NCBI RefSeq assembly: GCF_014647835.1
Contig: NZ_BMPY01000009.1
Coordinates: 62,001-126,000 of the forward strand
Direction of reading: 5' to 3'
DNA: 64,000 nt
Source of the DNA: Microbispora rosea subsp. aerata
Lineage (GTDB): Bacteria; Actinomycetota; Actinomycetes; Streptosporangiales; Streptosporangiaceae
The notes under the pieces are model-generated. The model saw only the letters and a list, made by a program, of their open reading frames with translations. It made no database searches and was not told the origin of the DNA. How positions within the stretch are numbered: position 1 is the stretch's first letter; every line of letters starts with the position of its first letter. Both the position numbers and the translations under genes were made by a program. Below are positions 40,738 through 48,305 of this stretch, piece after piece.

Positions 40738-42324
40738 TCAGGCCCTCGCGGCCGCCGTACCGCCCAGGCGGGCGGGCGCCGCGGGTTCGGCGGCCGGCAG
40801 AGGAGGCAGCGGGAACGGGCGGATCGCGGTGGGCTCCTCGCCGCCGATCCGCAGGTCGGCCCCGGCGGCCGCCGCCTCGGCCGCGACGTCGATGAGGATG
40901 GGGGCGGCGTTGGCCAGCAGCACCCGGACCTCGGCGAGCAGGTCGCCGGGGGCGATGTCGCCGGCCGCGGCCGCCAGCCGGTCCAGCCGGGCCGCGAGGG
41001 TCTCGGCCGCCCGGGCCGGACTGAAACTGTCCAGGGCGTAGCAGCGGCGGAAGCGCTCGGCCGTCGCGGCGGCCCGCCTGCGTCCCGCCTCCGAGACCGG
41101 CAGCGGGTCGGGGCCGGGCGGGGGCATCGCGGCGGCCAGCCGGTTCCACGGCTCCACCAGCCGCTTGGTGGTCACCGCCCGCAGCTCGTCGAGGTCGAAG
41201 TTGGTCCGCTGCAGCTCCGGCGCGGTCAGCGACAGGTAGAACCGGACCAGGTCGCGCGGCACCTGGGAGAGCAGGTCCACCGACCAGATCAGATGGTTCT
41301 TGCTGGTGGAGAACTTCTCCCCGCCCAGGTCGTAGAACTCGTTGACGACGTTGCCGACGGGGGTGATGTAGCGGTCGCCGTGGGCCATCAGCATCACCAG
41401 GTCGAGCAGGCCCCAGTGGTAGACGTTGTCGAAGCCGTGGAAGTAGACCAGCTCCGCGCCGTGCTCGGCCCGCCAGTGCTCGTCGATCGCCATGGTGGTG
41501 TGGCCGCGCCGGGCGGCCGACCACCAGGTGGAGTAGATGACGGCGGGCATCGCCTCGACCCAGGGGTAGAAGATCTGCCCCGGCACCTCGGGGAAGGGCG
41601 CCTTGATGCCCCACGTGCCGGGGATCGTGATGGGGATCTCGGGCAGCGGCCGGTCGAGCAGCTCGTGGATGAGCTGCATGGCGTGCGGCCTCCAGCGTCC
41701 CTCGCGTTCCTTGTAGTAGGCGGTGAGCCGCTCGCGGTACTCCTCGGCGGGGAGCACCAGGATGGTGGCCTCCCGGTAGGTGACCGGGTCGGTCGGGTCG
41801 AGGTTGTACCGGGGTTCGAGCAGCTCGTCGTAGTTGTTGGGGTGCCCGCAGCTCTCGCAGACGCCGCCGCTGCTGGTGTCCAGGCAGTTCGGGCAGGTGC
41901 CGCTCATCAGGCCGTCGTACAGGTAGGTGCCGGACCGTTCGGCGTACGGCAGGCGGACGGTGCGCAGGCGGAAGCGGCCCTCGGCGTACAGCGCGGTGAA
42001 GAACTCCACCACCGTGGAGCGGTAGCGGTCGTCGATCGGCGGCAGCCCCTCCATCGACAGGCCCATCGCGTCCAGCGTGCGGCGGATCTGCTCGGTGGAC
42101 GTGGCGACCAGCTCCGCCGGGGTGCGGCCGGTGCGGTGGGCCGTCAGCGGGACGTAGGTCTGGCTGTCGTCGGTGACGGTCGTGTAGATGACCGGGCGTC
42201 CGGTGGCGGACAGGTAGCGGCTGTAGACGTCGCCCGCCAGGTAGGGGCCGGCCATGTGACCGACGTGCAGGTCGCCGTTGGAGGTGGGGGTGGCGGCGAC
42301 CACGATCGCGGGCCTGGAGGTCAT
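40738..42324 (-). CDS. Methionyl-tRNA-synthetase-like enzyme of an N-N bond-forming pair
   Basis: 528-residue class I aminoacyl-tRNA-synthetase fold. HIGH-type motif HVGH at residues 20-23 (SNGDLHVGHMAG), zinc-knuckle CPNC....CESC near 179-194, and KMSKS-type KFSTSK near 332. The C terminus ends in an Ala/Pro-rich tail. In the s56-p1 and related pathways such a MetRS-like domain with a cupin activates glycine as adenylate and couples it to N6-hydroxylysine, giving an N-N bond. The preceding cupin gene overlaps by ATGA, as expected for two subunits. A housekeeping MetRS is unlikely in this setting. Confidence 0.88.
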   Translation of the reverse strand: MTSRPAIVVAATPTSNGDLHVGHMAGPYLAGDVYSRYLSATGRPVIYTTVTDDSQTYVPLTAHRTGRTPAELVATSTEQIRRTLDAMGLSMEGLPPIDDRYRSTVVEFFTALYAEGRFRLRTVRLPYAERSGTYLYDGLMSGTCPNCLDTSSGGVCESCGHPNNYDELLEPRYNLDPTDPVTYREATILVLPAEEYRERLTAYYKEREGRWRPHAMQLIHELLDRPLPEIPITIPGTWGIKAPFPEVPGQIFYPWVEAMPAVIYSTWWSAARRGHTTMAIDEHWRAEHGAELVYFHGFDNVYHWGLLDLVMLMAHGDRYITPVGNVVNEFYDLGGEKFSTSKNHLIWSVDLLSQVPRDLVRFYLSLTAPELQRTNFDLDELRAVTTKRLVEPWNRLAAAMPPPGPDPLPVSEAGRRRAAATAERFRRCYALDSFSPARAAETLAARLDRLAAAAGDIAPGDLLAEVRVLLANAAPILIDVAAEAAAAGADLRIGGEEPTAIRPFPLPPLPAAEPAAPARLGGTAAARA

Positions 42325-42686
42325 GCCGCCCCCCGGTGCCTGAGGGCGAAACGCTCGGTCATCTCGAGGTCCCACCAGATGGCGTACATCTGGAATTCGG
42401 CGTCGCCGTCGTTGACGACCTGGTGGCGGGTGCCGGGCAGGAAGTGCACGATGTCGCCGGCGACGAAGGGCCGGCGGCGGCCCTCGCTGATGATCTCGGC
42501 CTCGCCGGTCATGGCGACCCAGATCTCGTACTCGTGGTGGCTGTGCGGTCCGGAGGCCGCGCCGGGGGGCACGACGCACCAGGAGCCCTCGAAGGGGGCG
42601 TTGAGCTCGGGCCAGGGCATGAGGCGCTGTGCGCGCAGCCCGTTGTCCGGTTTGAGGTTGTCCCGGTCGAGATTGCGGATCTCCAC
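42321..42686 (-). CDS. Cupin protein paired with MetRS-like enzyme
   Basis: 121-residue small beta-barrel with the metal motif GPHSHHEYEIWVAMTG (His-x-His plus Glu) and the later His in GTRHQVV, so it probably binds zinc or iron. In known hydrazine-forming enzymes the cupin rearranges the glycyl ester of N6-hydroxylysine to an N-N linked product and is fused to the MetRS-like domain; here it is a separate protein overlapping the start of that gene. GTG 42686 has AGGAGG four bases upstream. Confidence 0.87.
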   Translation of the reverse strand: MEIRNLDRDNLKPDNGLRAQRLMPWPELNAPFEGSWCVVPPGAASGPHSHHEYEIWVAMTGEAEIISEGRRRPFVAGDIVHFLPGTRHQVVNDGDAEFQMYAIWWDLEMTERFALRHRGAA

Positions 42687-42727
42687 CTGTCCTCCTGTGG
42701 TCGGTCGGGTCACGGGGGTCGTCTCGT

Positions 42728-44023
42728 TCACGAGGTGCGCAGCGCGAGTGCGGGCGCGGGCGCGGGCTTCCGGTGGGCCAGCAGGTCGTAGACGATTTCC
42801 TGGGCGCGGATGGCCAGCACGCTGAGCAGGGAGTCGGCGATGCCGTGGGTGGCCTCGTTGACCCCCTGCAGGTAGCAGCCGGCGGTGTAGGACGGCGGCA
42901 GGTTCATGCGGTAGTTGCGGTCGACGGTCGCCCCGCTCACTCCCGCCGCGGCGGCGAGCTCGCGGATCAGCTTGGGCATGTCGCGGACGAAGCCGGTGCC
43001 GAGCAGCACCACGTCGCAGCGCAGCTCCCGGGTGCGGCGGGTCTTGCGGTCGGTGAGCGACACGACGACCTCGTCTCCGTCGAGCCGCGCGCCGGTGACC
43101 TCGGTCATCGTGATCATGTGGAGGCGTTCGACGCCGAGGAGCCGCTGCTGGTACATCTCGCGGTAGAGCGTCTCCAGCATGCCCGGGGCCAGGCCGGCGT
43201 AGTTGGTGCGGTGCATCTCCCGGAGCAGCTGCTCCTTGGCCTCCGGCAGCGCCGCGTGAAACTCGTCGACGAAGGAGGGGTAGAACAGCTCGTTGGTGAA
43301 CTTGCTGGACTCGTAGGTGTTCAGCCCGATCGAGCGCATGACCATCGTCACCTGCGCGTTGGGGAATCCCTGGTAGGCCGCCCAGAACATCTCCGCGGCG
43401 CTTTGCGCGCCGCCGACCACCAGGATCCTGTGCGCGCCGTCGGGGTCGAGGGCGGTGGCCCGCGAGGCGTACTCGGTGCTGTGGATGATCCGGTTGCGGG
43501 GCAGGGCCCCGAACTCGGTGGGGATGTGGGGGTCGCGTCCGGTGCCGATGACCAGGGTGCGGCAGATGATCTGCCCGCCGTCGGCGGTGCGCACCGACCA
43601 GTGGTGGACGCCGCCGTCGTCGGAGACGACCGGGTCCACCGAGACGCACCGCTTGCCGTACTCGATGCGCACGTCCCGCAGCGACTCGGCCACCCACTGC
43701 AGGTAGCCGGAGATCTCCAGCCGGTAGGGGGTGAAGCTGCCGAGGTTGATGAACTCGTCGAGCCGGCCGATGGAGTGCAGGTAGTTCAGGAAGGAGAACT
43801 CGCTGCGGGGGTTGCGCAGGGTGACCAGGTCTTTCAGGAAGGAGACCTGGCTTTGGGTCCAGGGCAGCAGCATTCCCCGCTGCCACAGGATGTCGTCGTG
43901 CTGCTCGATGATCAGGGTCTGGGCGGCCAGTTCCGGGCCGGCCAGTTCCTCGACGGCGACGGCCAGCGCGAGGTTGGCCGGTCCGGCGCCGATGGCGAGT
44001 ATTTCGACTTCTTGACGATCCAC
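42728..44023 (-). CDS. Lysine/ornithine N-monooxygenase (SidA/IucD/PvdA type)
   Basis: 431-residue flavin-dependent N-hydroxylating monooxygenase. FAD site GAGPANLALAVAVEE at 12-25, WTQSQVSFLKDLVTLRNP (the family's substrate and FAD contact region), NADPH site VVGGAQSAAEMFWAA near 203, and C-terminal LLGTGFVRDMP and GYLQG-like strings (AGCYLQGVNEATHGIADSLLSVLA). It should hydroxylate the side-chain amine of L-lysine or ornithine. With the cupin and MetRS-like genes directly downstream, N6-hydroxylysine for N-N bond formation is the likely product. No siderophore synthetase is near. Confidence 0.92.
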   Translation of the reverse strand: MDRQEVEILAIGAGPANLALAVAVEELAGPELAAQTLIIEQHDDILWQRGMLLPWTQSQVSFLKDLVTLRNPRSEFSFLNYLHSIGRLDEFINLGSFTPYRLEISGYLQWVAESLRDVRIEYGKRCVSVDPVVSDDGGVHHWSVRTADGGQIICRTLVIGTGRDPHIPTEFGALPRNRIIHSTEYASRATALDPDGAHRILVVGGAQSAAEMFWAAYQGFPNAQVTMVMRSIGLNTYESSKFTNELFYPSFVDEFHAALPEAKEQLLREMHRTNYAGLAPGMLETLYREMYQQRLLGVERLHMITMTEVTGARLDGDEVVVSLTDRKTRRTRELRCDVVLLGTGFVRDMPKLIRELAAAAGVSGATVDRNYRMNLPPSYTAGCYLQGVNEATHGIADSLLSVLAIRAQEIVYDLLAHRKPAPAPALALRTS

Positions 44024-44051
44024 TGGGTCTCTCCCTGTTACCGGCCGGGCT

Positions 44052-44306
44052 TCATCGGGTGTTCGCGGACAGTTCGCTCGCCACCAGTTCGGCCATGTGC
44101 CGGACGGTGTGGGCGGCGTGGAAGGCGCGCAGGTCGAGGGTCACGCCCAACTCGCTTTCGAGCACGGCGAGCCCTTCCAGCGAGGCGAGGCTGTCCCAGC
44201 CGTGCGCCGCGAGTGGCTCCTGCCTGCCCAGCTCGTCGGGGGTCTTCCCGAGAATCTCGCAGATGATCTTGTGGACGGCGGCCTCGATGTCGTCGGGGTT
44301 GCTCAT
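44052..44306 (-). CDS. Acyl carrier protein
   Basis: 84-residue carrier protein. The phosphopantetheine site is HGWDSLASLEG with Ser39, in a four-helix pattern (AAVHKIICEILG, LEGLAVLESELGV, AAHTVRHMAELVA). It is one base after the FkbH-like gene, so it is the likely acceptor of the glyceryl group and perhaps of a hydrazinoacetyl group. Confidence 0.93.
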   Translation of the reverse strand: MSNPDDIEAAVHKIICEILGKTPDELGRQEPLAAHGWDSLASLEGLAVLESELGVTLDLRAFHAAHTVRHMAELVASELSANTR

Positions 44307-44307
44307 G

Positions 44308-46146
44308 TCAGCTCGCGCTCCGTTCGCGGATGGTGATCCATGTGGGCATGACGTCGGCGGCGGCCGCGGGGTCGGCCGTGAACACGGCGCCGTCCCCGGT
44401 GAAGCCCGCCCTGGACCAGAAGTCGGCGGCGACGCCGTTCTTCTGGGAGGGGGTGAAACGGCCCTCGACGAGACGCGCGCCCGCCTCGCGGGCCCGCTGC
44501 AGGAGCCAGGCGGCCGCGGCCAGCTCCACCCCGCGGCCGAGCACCCGGCAGCTCAGCACCATGTTCAGCACCTGCCAGACGCCGTCCGCGTGCTCCACCC
44601 ACAGGGCGCCGACGATGCCCTCGTCGCCGAACCGGTCGGCCACGGAGACCGAGACGACGGTGTGGTCCGGGGAGTCCTTCATCCGGGCCGTGGCCGCCTG
44701 GTCGAAGCGGACGCCGGTCAGGTTGAACTGGTTGGTGCGGGCCGCGAGCTGGGCCACCCGGGCGATGGTGAAGTCGGTGACCGGTGCGATCTCCACCTTC
44801 AGCTCCAGCGCCTGGAGGAACTCCTCCGATGAGCCGAAGCTCTCGGAGAAGTCGCTGCGCATCGCGCGGGTGCGGTAGAGCTCGGGCCGTTTGCGGTCGG
44901 TCTCGGTCAGCGTCATGACGTCGAACCAGCCGTGCCGCAGCAGCGAGTCCACCAGGTAGGCGGGGTCTCCGGCGGCGGAGACGACGGCGACCTCGGGCAG
45001 TTCGGCGGCCACGTGCCCGCGTTCGAAGTCCGAGTCGTCCATGAAGACGAACGAGTCGGTCGACAGGCCCAGCGACCCGGCCGCCTTGCGGAGGTTGCCG
45101 GCCTTGGGCGCCCAGTTCACCGCGCGTACCGAGAACGCCTCGTTGCGCAGCACCATCTCCGGGTGGTCGCTGAGCGCCTTCTCCACCGGCTCGGGGTCGT
45201 TCTTGCTGGCCAGGACGAGGATGACGCCCTGGTCGCGCAGGCGGTGCGCGGTGCGCTGCAGCTCCTTGTAGGCGTTGCCCGGATACAGGCCGCCGAGCTG
45301 CACGCCGTGGGCGTCCACCTCGCCGAGCACGCCGCCCCACAGGGTGTTGTCCAGGTCGAGGGCGAGCACCTTGCGCGACAGCCCCTGCTTGGCCTGGGCG
45401 ACCCGGCGCACCAGGGTGGCCAGCAGGTGGAGGGCGTCGTCGGTGTAGGGGAGGTCGCCGTAGCGGTGCAGCCGCGCGTCGCGGGCGGCCGCGGGCAGGT
45501 CGGCCAGCGCCCCGGCCAGGTCGACGGTGACGATCTGGGGGTGCGTGGCGGCGAGGTCGAGCAGCTCGGCGTTCAGCCGGTGCCACAGCGCGCTCACCCT
45601 GGCCCTGTCGGCCAGGCTGAGGAAGGTGTCGCGCACCTCGGCCGGCAGCGGGACGGTGTGCAGGACCAGCGTCGCCGAGGTCCGTTCCACGCAGGCCGTG
45701 ACCAGACCGGTGAGCTGCCGCAGGCGGGCCTGGACGGCGTCGCCGAACTCCTCGAACGCGGCGGGGCTCCACTCGCGGGGGAGGAAGTAGGCGGCGTCGA
45801 GGAGCGTGGCGACGAGGTCGGGGTCGCCGTCGCCGGGGAAGTCCGCCGCGGCGAGCGTCATGTCGAAGGCGCCGTAGTCGCTCTTGCCGACGACGGGCCG
45901 GAAGCCGGCGCCGACCAGGCCGGTCCACAGCAGGGGTTCGAACGACCCGATGGTGCAGGTGGCGACGATCGCGACGCGCAGATCACGCAGGTCGCGCAGG
46001 CTGTCGGCCGGGGCGGCGGCGAGCCGGCGGCCCGCCTGGCGGGCGGTCGCCGCGTCGTCGAGCTCCAGCAGCGCCCTGCGCGTCGCGACGTCGGGGGCGC
46101 GGCCGGCCAGCGCGGCCGCGCGGAGCGTGTCCAGCAGGGGGTTCAT
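44308..46146 (-). CDS. FkbH-like HAD-IIIC protein (glyceryl-ACP forming)
   Basis: 612 residues: an N-terminal SGNH-like domain (VAIVATCTIGSFEPLLWTGLVGAGFR), a central HAD-IIIC domain with VLALDLDNTLWGGVLGE near residue 257, and a C-terminal GNAT-like domain (LNMVLSCRVLGRGVE, EGRFTPSQKNG). FkbH proteins dephosphorylate 1,3-bisphosphoglycerate and load the glyceryl unit on an ACP, used for methoxymalonyl, tetronate and related products. The ACP gene directly follows. In the absence of a polyketide synthase, the C3 unit may instead be joined to an amine by the ketosynthase-III-like enzyme. Confidence 0.9.
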   Translation of the reverse strand: MNPLLDTLRAAALAGRAPDVATRRALLELDDAATARQAGRRLAAAPADSLRDLRDLRVAIVATCTIGSFEPLLWTGLVGAGFRPVVGKSDYGAFDMTLAAADFPGDGDPDLVATLLDAAYFLPREWSPAAFEEFGDAVQARLRQLTGLVTACVERTSATLVLHTVPLPAEVRDTFLSLADRARVSALWHRLNAELLDLAATHPQIVTVDLAGALADLPAAARDARLHRYGDLPYTDDALHLLATLVRRVAQAKQGLSRKVLALDLDNTLWGGVLGEVDAHGVQLGGLYPGNAYKELQRTAHRLRDQGVILVLASKNDPEPVEKALSDHPEMVLRNEAFSVRAVNWAPKAGNLRKAAGSLGLSTDSFVFMDDSDFERGHVAAELPEVAVVSAAGDPAYLVDSLLRHGWFDVMTLTETDRKRPELYRTRAMRSDFSESFGSSEEFLQALELKVEIAPVTDFTIARVAQLAARTNQFNLTGVRFDQAATARMKDSPDHTVVSVSVADRFGDEGIVGALWVEHADGVWQVLNMVLSCRVLGRGVELAAAAWLLQRAREAGARLVEGRFTPSQKNGVAADFWSRAGFTGDGAVFTADPAAAADVMPTWITIRERSAS

Positions 46147-46162
46147 GTGGGTGCCTTCCGAT

Positions 46163-47191
46163 TCAGGCCCGGACGAGCGTGCAGTACCAGCGCATCCCGA
46201 TGGAGATGCCGGACAGCGCGACCAGGTCGCCGGGCTTGACCGCGCCCTGGTCGATCAGCTCGCCGAGGGCGGTGAGCTGGTCGGCGGCGCCCATGTGGCC
46301 GTGCGCGGCGGCGAGGGCGTGGTTGGTGCGCTCCAGCGGCAGTTCGAGCAGCGGCGCCAGGTCGGTGATGCCGTCGGGGTCGTTGATGTAGATGTAGTGG
46401 GTGACGTCCTCCTGGCGTACGCCGGCCTGGCGGCACGCCCGCTGGACGACGCGGACCGAGCGGGCCACGGCCAGCTCGGCGAAGGCGCGCATCCGCTTGG
46501 GGTCCTTCTGGAAGTGCGCGTGGACCCGCTCGTGCCCGGCGGGCGCGGTCGCGCTGGACCACCCGGGCGGCGCCACCGGGGCCACCGCGCCGCCGTAGTC
46601 GTTGCGGAACCAGTCGCACAGCTCGGCGTCGATGATCTGCACGGTGGACAGCCACCGGTTGCGCTCGTGGTCGCGCAGGAGGACCGCGGCCACGGCGCCG
46701 TCGCTGTGGACGGCGTTGTTCACCTTCATGCGGTTGCGGTGGTACTCGCTGACCCGGTTGACCGCGACGAACAGCACCTTTTCGATCTCCGGCTGGACGG
46801 CCAGCAGGCCCGCGACCACGCCCAGGCCGGTCACGCCCGACGCGCAGCCCTCGTTGAGCAGCAGCGTCTGCACGTGCGGGATCTTCAGCTCCCGGGCCAG
46901 CGCGGTCGAGGAGTCCCAGTTCAGGTAGTTGGGGACCTCGGAGGCCGCCAGTACGAGCAGGTCGACGTCGTCGGCGGCGAGCCCGGCGCGCTTCAGCGCG
47001 TCCTGGGCGGCCTCCGCGGCCAGGTCGATCGCCGTGATGCCGTCCGCGGCGCGGTGGAAGGTGTGGTAGCCCCACTGCAGGATGCGTTCGGGGTCGGACA
47101 CGTAGGAGGGGGCCGTCTTCTCCACGTCCTGGTCTTGGCCGAAGGCGTAGCCGAACGCGCTGATTCCGAATCGAACGGGAGGCTGGTCCAT
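46163..47191 (-). CDS. KAS III-like (FabH-type) enzyme with altered triad
   Basis: 342-residue thiolase-fold enzyme. The nucleophile is kept: LLNEGCASGVTGL with Cys116. The His of HQAN is not seen; the corresponding stretch reads THYIYINDPDG, and the GN of FabH is GH in AAHGHMGAADQ. In KAS III the Cys-His-Asn triad does decarboxylative condensation; here an acyl transfer to an amine or hydroxyl is more plausible, as in CerJ-type enzymes, but that is inference. ATG 47191 with AGGAGAAGG upstream. It follows the FAD oxidoreductase by 70 bases and precedes FkbH. Confidence 0.88.
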   Translation of the reverse strand: MDQPPVRFGISAFGYAFGQDQDVEKTAPSYVSDPERILQWGYHTFHRAADGITAIDLAAEAAQDALKRAGLAADDVDLLVLAASEVPNYLNWDSSTALARELKIPHVQTLLLNEGCASGVTGLGVVAGLLAVQPEIEKVLFVAVNRVSEYHRNRMKVNNAVHSDGAVAAVLLRDHERNRWLSTVQIIDAELCDWFRNDYGGAVAPVAPPGWSSATAPAGHERVHAHFQKDPKRMRAFAELAVARSVRVVQRACRQAGVRQEDVTHYIYINDPDGITDLAPLLELPLERTNHALAAAHGHMGAADQLTALGELIDQGAVKPGDLVALSGISIGMRWYCTLVRA

Positions 47192-47261
47192 CAGCCTTCT
47201 CCTCTCATCAGACGGGCCGCTTCACCGGAGCCGGTGTGCGGGCGTTGACGGGGTCGCGCTG

Positions 47262-48305
47262 TCACAGGAGGGCGTCGGCCGCGGCCCGGCTGGCGGCCAC
47301 CGCCGTCTTGGCCGCCCCGCCGCTTCCTCCCGTGAAGGTGAAAAGCCCGCCGGCGGCGCTCACCGGGCGGAGCGCCAGGCCGGACGGATCGCTGTAGCAG
47401 TCGAAGGAGGCGACCGTGCGCAGGGCGCGGACGGGCACGCCGAGCAGCCGCTCGGCCCGCGTCACCACCTGCTCGGCCAGCGCGTGGTCACGGGTGATCT
47501 CGTCGGGGTGGACGTCCCACCGGTCGGTCGGCAGCCCGAGCAGGAACGCGCCCGGCTGCATCCGGCGTCCGTACAGGCCGGAGTTCTCCTCGACGAAGGG
47601 GGGCAGGTCGTCCAGGCCCGTCCGGCAGACGCTGTACTGGATCTGCTTGGTGCGCAGGCCCGCGCCGGGCAGGCCGCTGTCTTCCAGCAGCCGCGGCGTC
47701 CACGCGCCGGCCGCCACGACCACGGCGTCGTATCGCAGCAGGGCGCCGTCGGCGGTGCGTACGGCCGGGTCCGTGGTCACCTGCCGCACGTCGGCGCGGT
47801 GGACGACCGCCTTCGCGCGGGCGATCTCGTCCAGCACCGCCGCGCGCAGCCGGTGGGGGGAGATGTGGCCGGCGCGGCGCTCCACCACGCCGACCGCCCC
47901 CTCGGGCAGGTCGCGCAGCCGGTGCTCGCGGGCCAGCGCGTCCCGGTCCACCAGCGTCGCCGAGCGGGGCAGCAGGTGATCGAGGATCTCCAGCGAGCCG
48001 GTCGGGTCCGAGCCGCGGGCCGGCACGTACACCGATCCGGTCTCGCGGTAGCCCGACCACTCGCGCAGCGTCGCGCTGCCCCGGAGCTCGGCCAGGCTCT
48101 CGGCCGCAAGGCGCGTGGCGGCCGGGTCGGGTTCGAAGCCGCGGACCATGCCGCCCGAGGCGTGGGAGGCGTCGCGGGTCAGCGGCGCCCGGCCGAGGAA
48201 CAGGTCCACCTGCGCGGGGCGCGGCGCCCGGGTCAGCCGCAGCGCGAGCAGGGCGCCCGCGATTCCTCCTCCGACGATCGCGATGTGCACGCCGGCCTCG
48301 CTCAC
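47262..48305 (-). CDS. FAD-dependent amine/amino acid oxidase (DAO/ThiO-like)
   Basis: 347-residue flavoprotein with dinucleotide fold VHIAIVGGGIAGALLALRL at residues 6-24, SASGGM-like ASHASGGMVRGFE, VVVAAGAWTPRLLEDSG and the C-terminal TFTGGSGGAAKTAVAAS. In the s56-p1 pathway a similar oxidase splits N6-(carboxymethylamino)lysine to give hydrazinoacetate, so this is the obvious candidate for that step. GTG 48305 overlaps the stop of the aminopeptidase-like gene (GTGA), giving coupled translation. Confidence 0.87.
   Translation of the reverse strand: MSEAGVHIAIVGGGIAGALLALRLTRAPRPAQVDLFLGRAPLTRDASHASGGMVRGFEPDPAATRLAAESLAELRGSATLREWSGYRETGSVYVPARGSDPTGSLEILDHLLPRSATLVDRDALAREHRLRDLPEGAVGVVERRAGHISPHRLRAAVLDEIARAKAVVHRADVRQVTTDPAVRTADGALLRYDAVVVAAGAWTPRLLEDSGLPGAGLRTKQIQYSVCRTGLDDLPPFVEENSGLYGRRMQPGAFLLGLPTDRWDVHPDEITRDHALAEQVVTRAERLLGVPVRALRTVASFDCYSDPSGLALRPVSAAGGLFTFTGGSGGAAKTAVAASRAAADALL

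Noticed and set aside
40738-42324. Housekeeping methionyl-tRNA synthetase
   Set aside because: The gene lies inside the cluster and overlaps a cupin; the C terminus is short and Ala/Pro-rich without a usual anticodon or tRNA-binding extension that I can see.
42728-44023. Hydroxamate siderophore cluster from the N-monooxygenase
   Set aside because: No NIS synthetase, NRPS, acyltransferase of the IucB kind, or iron uptake gene is present; the cupin/MetRS pair fits hydrazine chemistry better.
44052-47191. Tetronate cluster from ACP, FkbH and KAS III-like genes
   Set aside because: No polyketide synthase or tetronate acyltransferase is present, and the KAS III triad is changed.
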